A stretch of 64,000 nucleotides of DNA from Ptychodera flava. Its lineage: Eukaryota; Hemichordata; Enteropneusta; Ptychoderidae. Below are positions 1 to 12,500 of the stretch, one piece after another; the stretch's first letter is position 1; each line of letters opens with the position of its first letter. Under the pieces are notes generated by a model. It was not told the DNA's origin. It ran no database searches and saw only the letters and a program-made list of their open reading frames with translations. Position numbers and translations under genes: made by a program. The DNA lies in the NCBI RefSeq assembly GCF_041260155.1, contig NC_091936.1, positions 40,203,963 to 40,267,962 of the forward strand, given 5' to 3'.

Positions 1-19
1 GATTTGAGATATATTGTGT

Positions 20-23
<4 letters not shown>

Positions 24-85
<62 letters not shown>

Positions 86-104
86 GTTTGTTTGTTTGTT
101 TGTG
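24..104. repeat. (TA)n then (GTTT)n microsatellite
   Basis: An alternating TA run of about 50 bp followed by TTTG units. Confidence 0.95.
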
Positions 105-1619
105 TGTGTTTGTATGTTAGCATGTATGTATGTGTGTCTGTACATGTGCATTTCATTTCTCAAAGTGAATTCTTTTTTCCACATCTCATCTCGTCGCATG
201 TCAATTGTTCATTTACAAATAAAAAAAACATTTTCAGGCCTGACCCCTAGTTTCCTCTGAAGGTACAGAGGGCATTTTCCGAGCACATTTTATGTTGATA
301 TGTGTACAGCCCCCCACAACGATCACGTTTTAGGGCGTTTTAAGCAGTCAAGTCTAGTTCCCAACAACCATTTTCTGATTCTCTCCTCGGTACAACTCTG
401 AAATTCGACCATGATCGACTACCGGAAGAAGATTTCTGCTGAGTCTGCAAATGTGGGAGAGATTCCATCGGGAGTCTCTGTGAGTTCGAGTTGTCAACAG
501 ATGGCGAAGATTTTACTATATTTCAAGCCTTTCCTTTCACAAAACTTGCTGTTTGAGATAAGACATTTAATCTCGCTGTGGAAAACGAAAGGCAGTTTCC
601 ATGACATTACTGTGACCCCGTACTTCTCAGTTCGAGCGTTCATACTTGTGTCAAGATGACGTCAGAATTGCCGTTGTCGTGCATCTTCTTGCCCTGTCAT
701 AGTCTTAATATTTTAAAAATTCTACTTCGCACACTAAAGATATGAAATGAGGTCTTGGACCACACCACGGCACCATCAGACCATAGACAGTTACAGAACA
801 CTACTGAGCGACAGATTTAATCTTGTTTTGTACCTTTGTAAGACAGAATGTAAACTAGAGACAGTAGAGAAAATCGCATAACTGCTTCTGTTTGTTGCCG
901 CGGTTCGGCCATATCGCAGAACGAAAACATTAGGGAAGCTTACGTCGGACTCAGAACCTGGAAAGGAAAGTTGGAATAGAAAGTAAGTGGGAATAGCAAT
1001 GAAGGATGTACCCACTCCTGTGATTGAAGATTGCCAAATTCGAACGCGTGCATAGTAGAAGTGGTGGATCGGTCTAAGTTGAATGTAAAATAGCATTCAG
1101 GAGTGTCGACTTTTTAAAAAAAACACGTACGCCCTAATATCACATTATCAGCTCAACATTTAAATGTCCAAATCTTATCTCAGTAACGTTTCCGTCCGAA
1201 GTTCAGAGTTCAGCGTGTACCGCCGCGTTACTGTCAAGTTTGCAACTGTGACAAACGATTTGCGAGATGTGTGATAAATCACTTTGAAAGTAGACACTGG
1301 CGAATGTCAGCGTGTTGATAAATAACACAGCCACTGAGACAATCATCACCATTTGTCAAAAGGTAATCATCCCAGTCGAGGTCACTGGAAGTTCAACGTT
1401 GGCGACGCTGTTCACGTGCTCCTGCATTCGTAGCCGGGGCAAGGTCAAATGATTTAATTTGTGGCCACTCTCTGGCCACACAAAGCCTACAATAAAAATA
1501 AAATACTGATTAATTTAAATTAAACAATTCACTTCGAAACTTTATCTTAATTTTAGTAATTTTGTAAAATCCTTTGAAAAATTGATACCAGTCGCTCGGG
1601 TCCCGTGTACATTTAAAAC
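105..1619. other. Intergenic, nothing recognised
   Basis: Small open frames only, none with recognisable domains or splice support. Confidence 0.5.
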
Positions 1620-2461
1620 ATGTATTCAGTATTTGACTTCCATCAACCTGGAGAAATATGGAGAAAAGTCAGTCAAAGGCAGCCTTCAAAAACGCAATTT
1701 TCAAGTACGCTCTTATCTACTAAAATATCCTCCTGTCCTAACGTGCCCCCCTGCCGACATCAAAATGATCTAAATGCTAACGTTGTATGCATCGTGTTGT
1801 GCACTGTTACAGTATACCTCAAACTGGTCCTATCCAACGTGCAATTGGCCCTTATACATTGGAGTTTATCAAAATTGTTGTCAATGTTAAAATCAAGAGG
1901 TTGCATAGTAGAGCAGTCAAGTTAGTTCTTGATAGGCGAAAGTTTTCATCGTCATCGTTGGCCTTATCTCATCTAAAATGGCATCCGATAAACCATCAGT
2001 TAACTGTGATGACTTGGAAACGTGTAAATAGTTTTGCCCCTCCAATATTTATCAACTGATTTTCAAGAGTTAATTTTATCAAATTTTTCCAAACGTTTTA
2101 CAAGATCTGCTGTCAGTAACAAATTAATGGTGCCCGTTTCCCGTCTACAAAAGGGTAGAAACACTTTTCTGAGTAGTGGCACTAGGCTTAGTTGGAATAC
2201 TCTACCCTCTGACATAACATCCCACAGAGAAATTTGTAATTTTAAATCTTTAGTGAAGAAATATGTTTAATTTGTACTCATTGTTTTTGTGATTTGTTAA
2301 TTTTATATGTCCTTTTGTCAACTTTATATGTTCTACTTGTCAATTTTACTTTTATATGTTATGTACATTTATAGCTTGTTTTATGCAGGACGTCATGGGA
2401 GATCATAGAACACCATTTGTGTGGGAAATGAATTGACTTATCCTGTTAATTTAAAGCAAAA

Positions 2462-2520
<59 letters not shown>

Positions 2521-2530
2521 ACAAATAAAC
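1620..2530 (+). mobile_element. 5'-truncated non-LTR retrotransposon (LINE) 3' end with (AATA)n tail
   Basis: Two adjacent frames (about 1880-2059 and 2034-2270) carry pieces typical of the C-terminal end of LINE reverse transcriptases (SLALSHLKWHPINHQLTV; WNTLPSDITSHREI with a closing KSLVKKYV). They are separated by a frameshift, so the copy is dead. About 190 bp of 3' UTR and a (AATA)n tail at 2458-2530 follow, as in CR1/L2/jockey-like elements. The exact clade and 5' edge are uncertain. Confidence 0.75.
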
Positions 2531-3483
2531 ATCACAATACATTTTGGCGAGGTCGTCTCAGCTGAGTAGTGTTTAGCTTAATAAGAGACAAATAATACGA
2601 TTTTGATCCTCGAGGTGTTCGTGAATGCTGCCTTAATGCACACGTAGGCTAGGTGATATCAGGGGTCTCACATCAGTAATTTATCGTATGTTTGTCAGAA
2701 TATAACTGTAAGTCGGACGTGCATCGTTAAGGGATCATCTCAAACAACGAGTTTAGGACAATTTTGTTGTTTAATTCAGACTGTACTTTCGCCAACTGTG
2801 TATTGTGATGGTTTAAGGACGACACCCCCGGATAATTACCACCCTGACTTACTACCCGCCTATTAGGGTATATAGGTTAGAATGAGTGTCATGTGAGTAA
2901 ATGTCCGGGGCTCAACTGTCTCAGGAATATTATTTGAAACGTGGGGTTATATATTGTTCATTGTCTTGAGGCATACTGAAAAAAGAGGCAGATAAAACTT
3001 ACATTCAGTACCACGCACAAACAAAACGTAGTTGGAGAATCATGTGTGTTGATGAGAAATGGCGTAATTACTCTCGGGAAACCGTAATTATTTACTGCCC
3101 AGGGGGGTCGGAGGAATTTCGGAAACTTCCAAATTTCGAGTAACCGCCCCTTGCCAACCATGATGAATTTGAGTAACCCCTCTCTAGCTCAGAAAGTTTG
3201 ACTGACATCCCCAGTTAGAGGGTTAAATACCAATACATGTATTTGTAAAATTTACAAAAATGCAGCGATAGTAAAGACGTTTCAAATCCTGATGAACCCT
3301 GGTAAATCATTATCGGTTATCTCGTGACGGGTGAGAAAGGTGAAACCAACAAAATGAAATTCAAAGTGGCAACAAAATACAGATCAGGGTTTTCACTAGG
3401 ATATCTGACTGGGCAGAATTTGAAAGTACAGGGGGAGAACATGCGAGATGATGAGGGCGAAGTGTCAGAGGGGGCGTCCTCTA
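2531..3483. other. Intergenic, nothing recognised
   Basis: No coding signal. G-rich sequence at 3100-3130 resembles the style of the G-rich repeats that follow. Confidence 0.4.
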
Positions 3484-4202
3484 TCTTGCGTGGAAAATTT
3501 TGAGAAATTGATGTGTGCAATGGTGCAGTCTGGTGCAATCTAAGAGGTGTTTTGAATTTGCTTTTTTATTAAGTAAGACTTTTAGAACACCCCAATGGGG
3601 AGAGCACGAGAGGGGTGCCCCCTCTCGCATCGAAAATTTCGAGAAATTGATGTGTGTAATGGTGCAATCTGAGAGGTATTTCAATCACATTTTATTTTGC
3701 ACTCAGAATAATTGTTGGAAAATTACATTGAACACTGTATTTTTACGACATTTTTGCATGATTAGTGTTTTAGTCACAATATTCAACAACGTTAACCAAA
3801 CAATGACAATGCATTTTGTAAAAACAGATCTCAGTTTGCTATAGATTGAAGACCAAAGAATTTGCAAGAATGGAAAATCTGTGACCTTCTTGTGTCATTT
3901 CTCCAGCTGCCAGCTTCCAATGAAAAGCCTGAAGTCAATTTAATTATATGTTTCTGTGATAATAAATTTTGAATTCACAACAGTTCAGTTTTGTCATAGA
4001 TCCTATGAAAAATTTGAGTAATTGATGTGTGCAATGGTGCAGTCTGGTGTAATGTGGGAGGTGTTTTCGATGTCTTTTTACTAGTAAAGCTGTGAGAACA
4101 CCCAAAAGGGAGAGCTCGAGAGGGGGTAGTGCCCCCTCTCGCATCGAAAATTTTGAGAAATTGATGTGTGCAATGGTGCAGTTGGAGAGTTATTTCAATT
4201 TG
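3484..4202 (+). repeat. Duplicated G-rich palindromic repeat (two copies of about 200 bp)
   Basis: Copies at 3484-3683 and 4003-4202 share GAGAAATTGATGTGTGCAAT, a GAGAGGGG...CCCCCTCTC hairpin and then the first motif again, so each copy holds two half units. Probably part of a non-autonomous DNA element. Confidence 0.7.
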
Positions 4203-4539
4203 TTTTGCATCAAAACAATAAATAGAATTAGTAAATCCTCTCAAACATATTTCATAGACTGAAGTGTCATGCTACATTGTCAAGTTTTTGATGAACTACT
4301 GGCATTCATTCAAGACGCAAATTCTATCGCCTATCCATTATACTGAACACTTAGGGGCTTGTTTTATCTAGGGATAGACTGTTGAACAGCTCTTTAACAG
4401 TTGAGTGACATTTTGTCAACTTCTCTTGGTACTATCAGAGGACTAAAAATGTCTTCCTATTCCCTGTTGCCACATTTACATTTCTTTCTGTTGACAAAAA
4501 TGATAAAAAAGAAGAAAGTTCTGGAACTACGATAATTTC

Positions 4540-4643
<104 letters not shown>

Positions 4644-4825
4644 ACACATGTATTTTGAGTTTCTGCTCGAAATTCTGTTCGGGGAGTGGGTCATTTTAAA
4701 CTCAGAAAACTACAGCAATTGTAGTTGTCTTTGGGTAGCCCTAAAAAGGGAAAGACAAACTTTTGCCCAAGCCTTCGTCAACGAAACTTTCATCCATTAT
4801 CTTACCAAATCACGAATATAAAATA

Positions 4826-5040
4826 ATTGTCAAAGTGCAAAGTTTTGTGTTAGAGAAACAAAATACCTTACATTTTACCTCTTTTCGAAATTAAAAATGG
4901 CCGCCACCCCGTGTTAACTCTATGGGAAGAACATTTGCGAGTTTCGAAAAACTTCCTTACTCCAAGAGCTTCAAAATAAACCCCCACAAGTGGTAGATCA
5001 GAAAATAATTGTGAAAAACCCAGAGACTTATTCTACCTTC
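4826..5040 (+). repeat. Dispersed repeat family D, copy 1
   Basis: Shares AAATGGCCGCCAcCCcGTGT and CCCCCACAAGTGGTAGATCA (lower case = variable) with copies at 24955, 46480 and 49530. Confidence 0.65.
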
Positions 5041-5420
5041 ATATCATCACAAACCCGTGAAAGGATTAAGGCCTCTTCCATTCTCGCCTCCATCTTGATC
5101 ACGAGGCATTTGTAAATTCAGCGTGACGATTTTGTGTTTTGTCCTCAGACACTATACATATAGCTTATACTATGCCCTAATCCGTTACAAGTGTATCTCT
5201 AAGACGAAATGTAAGTAAACAGATAGTTTTGATTGTCAACAAATACAATTTGATCTCCAAGGTCTAGTGCATTACGTCACCATTGATGACTTATTCCCTG
5301 TTGGAACCTGGAACTTGAATGTTAGATGCAAAGTTAACTGTTCAAGACATTGACTCAGAACTGAACAATATGGTACAATGTCCCGTTCTGATTTCAAAAT
5401 TTGAATAAATCACGGACATA
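5041..5420. other. Intergenic, nothing recognised
   Basis: No coding or structural signal seen. Confidence 0.4.
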
Positions 5421-6284
5421 TTAAAGCCCTACTAGCTGTAACTCTTGAAATTTGTTGACCTCAAAATATCGTCCTATTCTCTCCTTGTTTTCTCTGAATT
5501 CTACCCTCTGAAGGGATATGGGTTTTAACTGCATTAAGAAACTATTTCTTTGTGAAACATTTGACAACTAAACTCTAATTTAACGGTAATTTTGATTTCC
5601 CGCCATTTTTAAAAATTTGAAATATTACAGAGGAAACAGAACATGCAATGTCACAGTTGGAAACATTCACCTATGTGCAGTTTATGTGAAGTTTTCAGTG
5701 CAGATATGCACAGTATCCACGGTTTTTGTGTTTTCACCTGGGGATGCGATTTAATGAGTGGGCACACATTTAATTGTCAATGAGAATCTTTATCTTGTTC
5801 AAAATGGCACATACAGTCCTAGCGGGTAGTTAATAATAAGTGTATACACACACCTAAATTAGTACATTCTCACAAACTTATTTAAAGGGACATAAGCTGT
5901 AACTCGTGGCAAGTTTTTCAGTATTCTGCTTCTGTTTATCAACAACCGTGTCTGACCCTAATCCGTTTGTCGTGCTGAAATTTTGAGTGCTCTTTTTGTC
6001 AAGACAGCTTGTATGTGTGTAGTGTTCATTGTTTATTGTTTATAAATGAATTCTAGTCCGGACTTGAATACAATTTTCAACAATAATACTCATAGGTTGT
6101 GTTGATATGCTAAATACTTGGCGTTAAGTTACAGTTTAGGTATTCAATGAAGAAAGTGTAGGGAAACCACAAAACAAAAGTTCTGAAAAAGTAGCCAAAA
6201 GATACAGCTTATGGAGCTTTAAGTTTGAAAGTAAAATCGTAAAAATACATGTACTGCTAAAAGATACGGGTAGTGGGGCTTTAA
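5421..6284. mobile_element. TTAA-flanked non-autonomous element with a second one nested inside
   Basis: The outer ends are TTAAAGCCCTACTAGCTGTA (5421) and an inverted, imperfect GGGTAGTGGGGCTTTAA ending at 6284. Inside, at 5882-6222, a second pair reads TTAAAGGGACATAAGCTGTA and the inverted TACAGCTTATGGAGCTTTAA. TTAA at all four ends is the piggyBac-type target duplication. Confidence 0.55.
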
Positions 6285-7900
6285 TATTACGCAGAAACAA
6301 ATTTTACGATTAAATGAACACAAAATTACCAGATACTAGATATACACAAAGGCACGATGTTGAGGAGCAGTGACAGATAAACTGACAGTGAGAAGTTGTA
6401 GTTGTGCTGTAAGTGGTGTGTAGAATGATCCGGAATGTCAAAAGCAACGGCAGTCCAGTAATTAAGCAACGGGAATACTCCATAATTACCACAGCACGTC
6501 TTGAGTGATCTTGTCAGTAACCTCCTTTCTGTTTCACTGGATAGGATCGGGTCTATCTCAAAAGCCGCATTAAACACAAGCTCCACAGTATGCTTGGGGT
6601 TGTGAACTATGCACGCCACAGACTGGGGCAGACGAAATATTGCTCGACAAGAATGTCTGTCTGTCTGTCTGTCTGTCTATTTATCTATTCATCTTTCCAT
6701 CTATCTACCTATCGAACTGTCAACGTTTGTCGTGCGACAGTTTACATTTTTAAGGTTACAAACTCTAAAAATCACTCTTGTCGGATAAGAGTAGGCCTAT
6801 ATATGAAAGCAAAGATATCGGGGTAGCGTATAGTACATCACATCAACACAATGTTTCATATCATATCAAATCACATCACACCACATCATCTCATGCCATA
6901 ACATATATCTTTCTACTAATATCTAATATAAACAGTATCAAAGTTGTGTACAATACTAGCAGTGGTCACAATTTGGTGCCATGCTCTCGTTGTACAGTTT
7001 GGCACAAGCGTGACCAGGGACAACAGTTCAATACTGTAGGCCTAATTTTCGAATCTCAAAGCTCACGGTGTTTCAGAAACCGCATAGGAAAAGATCACTG
7101 GAACATTACTTTTGAGCTTTGTGTCTGACCTGAAAGTATTAACCTGCTACAGTCATTATAATGGCAATGTAATTCTGTGAAACATTTCATTCAATAAAAA
7201 TGAGATTTTATGGGTAAACAGTATAGATAGGCACTTTCTATGACGTAAGACTCCATACAGCACCAAAATTACATCGACTTGTGTTTTCCGATGGAAGATT
7301 GGATTTTCACTTTCCATTTTTAAATGTAAACTCTACGGTTCCCTGATATCTAAAGGCAACATATCTCACGAACACAGAAACAACTTATTTAAAAAGAGCA
7401 CTCCGTGAAGGACTTTGCACATAGGGCCATAGCATAGGCCCTTTGGCTGAATATGCTTAATGAATAGCTTTTAGAAAATGAAAATTGCGCCGTCAATCAT
7501 GACATAAAGTATACTCGCTCCTAATTTATATAGTAAGTCGAGAGGCACACGACAACTCACGGAAGCAGACAGTCTATATCCAAATCTTCAAGTGCCAAGT
7601 GAAGTTTTACAAAACTATGGGACCTAAGAATCGCATTCCTCCACGGTTCATGTTGACGGCATCATTCATAAATTCATATCTACAACTTTTCAGAGAGGAA
7701 ACACATGGGCGTTTTAATTGAAATTATATTCTACACAAAGTTTTTAGCTGGTTTGTTTTTGCGATCATCTTCACTTTTACCGTTACCATAAAAAGACTTA
7801 GGCCTAAGTGGATTCTTTGCCCCGAACCCCCCCCCCCCTTCATTCGAGCCGACTCTTGATCAAACTATCTACAAATTTAAGTCGCTTTCACTCTCTTTTT
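6285..7900. other. Intergenic, simple repeats only
   Basis: Holds (TCTG)n/(ATCT)n at about 6652-6713 and a degenerate CATCA/CATAT-rich stretch at 6835-6905. No gene seen. Confidence 0.5.
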
Positions 7901-7901
7901 T

Positions 7902-7993
<92 letters not shown>
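7901..7993. repeat. (GA)n followed by (GAT)n
   Basis: A GA run of about 60 bp passes directly into ten GAT triplets. Confidence 0.97.
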
Positions 7994-9229
<1,236 letters not shown>

Positions 9230-9415
9230 ACTTCACCGCTCAAATCCTTCCCACAATTCCGTAATTCTGAGCTCGGCGCATGCCCAGTGACCTTGTTTTA
9301 AGACAAAAAGGGAACCAGTTCAAATTTTGTTCAATTCATCTGTCGATTTCAGGCGCCAAAATGTGTACTTTCCTCAGGATACTGGGCGATCGGTAATCTG
9401 AATGAACCAACCATA
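9230..9415 (+). promoter_or_regulatory. Probable 5' UTR / promoter-proximal region of AF10
   Basis: Sequence immediately upstream of the AF10 start. It contains an NRF1-like motif GCGCATGCCC (9276-9285) and no evident TATA box at a fitting distance. The transcription start is not visible from sequence; the assignment is an inference from position and motif. Confidence 0.3.
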
Positions 9416-9527
9416 ATGGCCAAAGAGATGATAGGTGGTTGCTGTGTTTGTTCGGACGAACGTGGTTGGGCAGAAAATCCGCTTGTATATTGTGATGGCC
9501 ACGGCTGTAACGTTGCGGTCCATCAAG
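9416..9527 (+). CDS. MLLT10: AF10 exon 1: start of first PHD finger
   Basis: Encodes MAKEMIGGCCVCSDERGW and on to NVAVHQ, nearly identical to the first PHD finger of vertebrate AF10. The donor follows CAT CAA G (phase 1). Confidence 0.95.
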
Positions 9528-12500
9528 GTATAGTATACACACGCTGTATTCCGGTGTCACCTCGCACGAAAACAAAAAAATAGAAGATCAGCTCGTCGGA
9601 CATTTTACTCATACCAGTACTATTTTAAAGCATATCTCATCCTAAATGCACTGCTCCGAAATTCGCTGTGTTTTTTGGCCTATTTTGGACCGAGAGGCTA
9701 TCGCTAGTTGTAGGAAAACATCCGGTGTAGATATTTTGTCGCTGAGAGGAAAGAGAGAGCACGTATGCTCAAGGTCACAAGACGATTTAACTTTCGCCTC
9801 AAGGTTTTCACCGATGTTGTACATAAGCACTTTCACCTTCAACTCGGACTAAGTTCATACACCGTGTCGATTATCCTGATTTGATGTTTTAGCTGGTATA
9901 AGTGCGTAAACTAGATGAATGCATGGTTGGCGCTGGGTGCAAAGTACAGCCGATTCCTACAAAACATATACGGTACATACATCCCACATTTGTTGTGACC
10001 GATATGGCCAAGCTTAATTGATGTATGAATTAGATTGTCAAAGTTCCGGATTCAAAAAGTATTGCTCATCATGGACAATCCCAATGAATGCGCCGTCTTC
10101 ACGGGCTCGTTGTTTTGTATTTGACGTTTAACGATGAGCAGGCAAAGAAGCTTACACTTGACATATGTGGTAATGCCAGGGCATGATTAAATATTTACAA
10201 TGTACATTTTGTATAAAATAATATAATATATAATATTCGACATCTTATATGTGTATTATGATGTAATCGTGGCATTTTGACAAAACATTACAGTCTCTTG
10301 CCTAAAAAGGAGAAGGATATTAATGACTTTATAGCACTATTATCAGTGGATACAGTATGGTAAAATAATAATAATAATAATAACAATAACAATAATTTTT
10401 TAAAAAGTTATAAAACTGATAAAATTTAATCACTGGAGTCTCAAACTGTGAACGAAGAACAATATTTGGTTGTGGCACAAGCATTACACTAAATCAAACT
10501 TATTGTGGTTGTGATATTTAAAGGCCCGGGACTCAATCCCCAGGATCAAGTTTGTTCTAGTCTAGAGGGTGATGTTAGTGTCATAGCCTTTTGTTTTCCA
10601 TTGAAATTGAAATCTACTCAGTAAATTTCCTGGCAAACAATCGGACACTGGACACAGGCCTTTCAAGACACATGGTTACTATCACCTTTTTTGTTCAGGT
10701 GCAACAGAGGTTAGATGACAGGCAGTCATGAAGACAGTTTAAATGCCCAGAAGGACTTGATTTGTTGAAGAAAGAGTTTCTTCCATTTTATTTTACTTGC
10801 TACTGAAGGATGCAAGCCTGGCTTTCTCTGCAACATGCAGTGTAGTCATATTTAAAGCTCAGCTTTCTCAGGTAGCCAGGTGCCAAGGTGTCCTTTTAAA
10901 CTGCATCATTTTGGTGGAAAGAGGAAGGGTGCTGATTGTAAAGACCTCCAATAGTAATGACATTAGCATTTATCTGAAGCAATCAGAAAAATTGGCTTAG
11001 TACTGGAATAAGATCAGCTGAGATCTTGAAAATATTGAATTAGAACATGAACAATGAGTTGTTGACATTTGATATTTTCTGATGAGTTTTAGAGCTGGAT
11101 AGGTTAGCTTGTCCTTGAACCAGATCATGGATGTTGGGATGTTTTAGGCAACCAACCACAGTGTGTGTACTCATCTTGTGTCCAGACAAAATGTATTTCA
11201 TACCTGTAGTATTGACATCTGCTAGTTCATTGTGGGCAGGTCCACAACACTCCACAGGAAACACTGTAGTATCTGTATATTGATGTGTTTGTAAACCTGT
11301 TGCATTTAAGGTACATGTAACAATAATTTGCCTCTTTTCATTCACATAAAGTATTATTGTATTTTTGTGATGAGACGTTTAATGGACTTAGATTCTACCC
11401 ACAGATGTTTGTGTACGAAGTGTTCCATACTCTGGAGAATAATTGCTGCTGCTGGTATTTACAGGGTGCTTCACTCACTATCATGGTTATTTTATGTTTC
11501 CAGCATGCTATGGTATTGTGACGGTACCGACTGGACCGTGGTTTTGCCGTAAGTGTGAATCGCAGGAACGTGCAGCACGTGTGGTGAGTGAAGAAACTGA
11601 TGTCGTCCAAGATATCATAATGCCACGAGGGTTTCTCAGTTCCCGTTTGCTGTTTTTTCTTGCTGCACTCTGAATGCTGTCACAGTTTTAGGAGTTTGAA
11701 ATTGTACAATGAAAGTGTGTGCAGGTTGCAAACTGGTTCCATAAACTACAATTGTCCCCTGCAGAATAACATGTATACATACAACCTTGATGCAACCAAT
11801 TCTTTCTACCATTTGTTTAAATCAATCTCCTTGGTAATTTTGTAGCATTTATTGTTGACAAAATGAAGCTGCCATTCAGTGAATACCAATGGCATTCCAT
11901 GGAATGCTTCATCAAGGAAGTTTTTAAAAATACCGAAGTAGAAATTGTAAACCATGGGTGTGACCCTCATCTATCCTTTCCTGTTTTCCCCCGCAGAGAT
12001 GTGAGCTGTGTCCACACCGTGAAGGGGCTCTGAAGAGAACTGATAATGGAGGTAAACACATACTTTTTACTTGAATTTCAGTGTATTTTATGTATATGTT
12101 TAGGAACAGAATAACTCTTGATCTTTACTGCTGCATAGAATGTCTAGATTGTCAGGGAGTAGTTAGCCTCAAAGTTTAGTAAACATTGAGGTTGAATGTG
12201 CCTCAGGGACAAATATTCAGATTCTCAAACTTTTCCATTTCTGTATTCTCTTTTACAGTTGAATGAGACAATGCATATAGCCTGGTCTAGTCAGGAATCT
12301 GAAAACTAAATATATTTTGTTCATTAATAAAACCTTTTGAGTGCAAAAGTCTATTGTTGTCCCCTTTAAAAAATAAACCCAAGCCAATTTTTTCCCAGAT
12401 TTTTGCCAAAATTTTGAGAAAAAAACTGTAGCGAATGAAATAAAATGTCCATTTGGTCCAAACTTATCATAAAAATTACAGAAAAATTCATAAAAATTGG

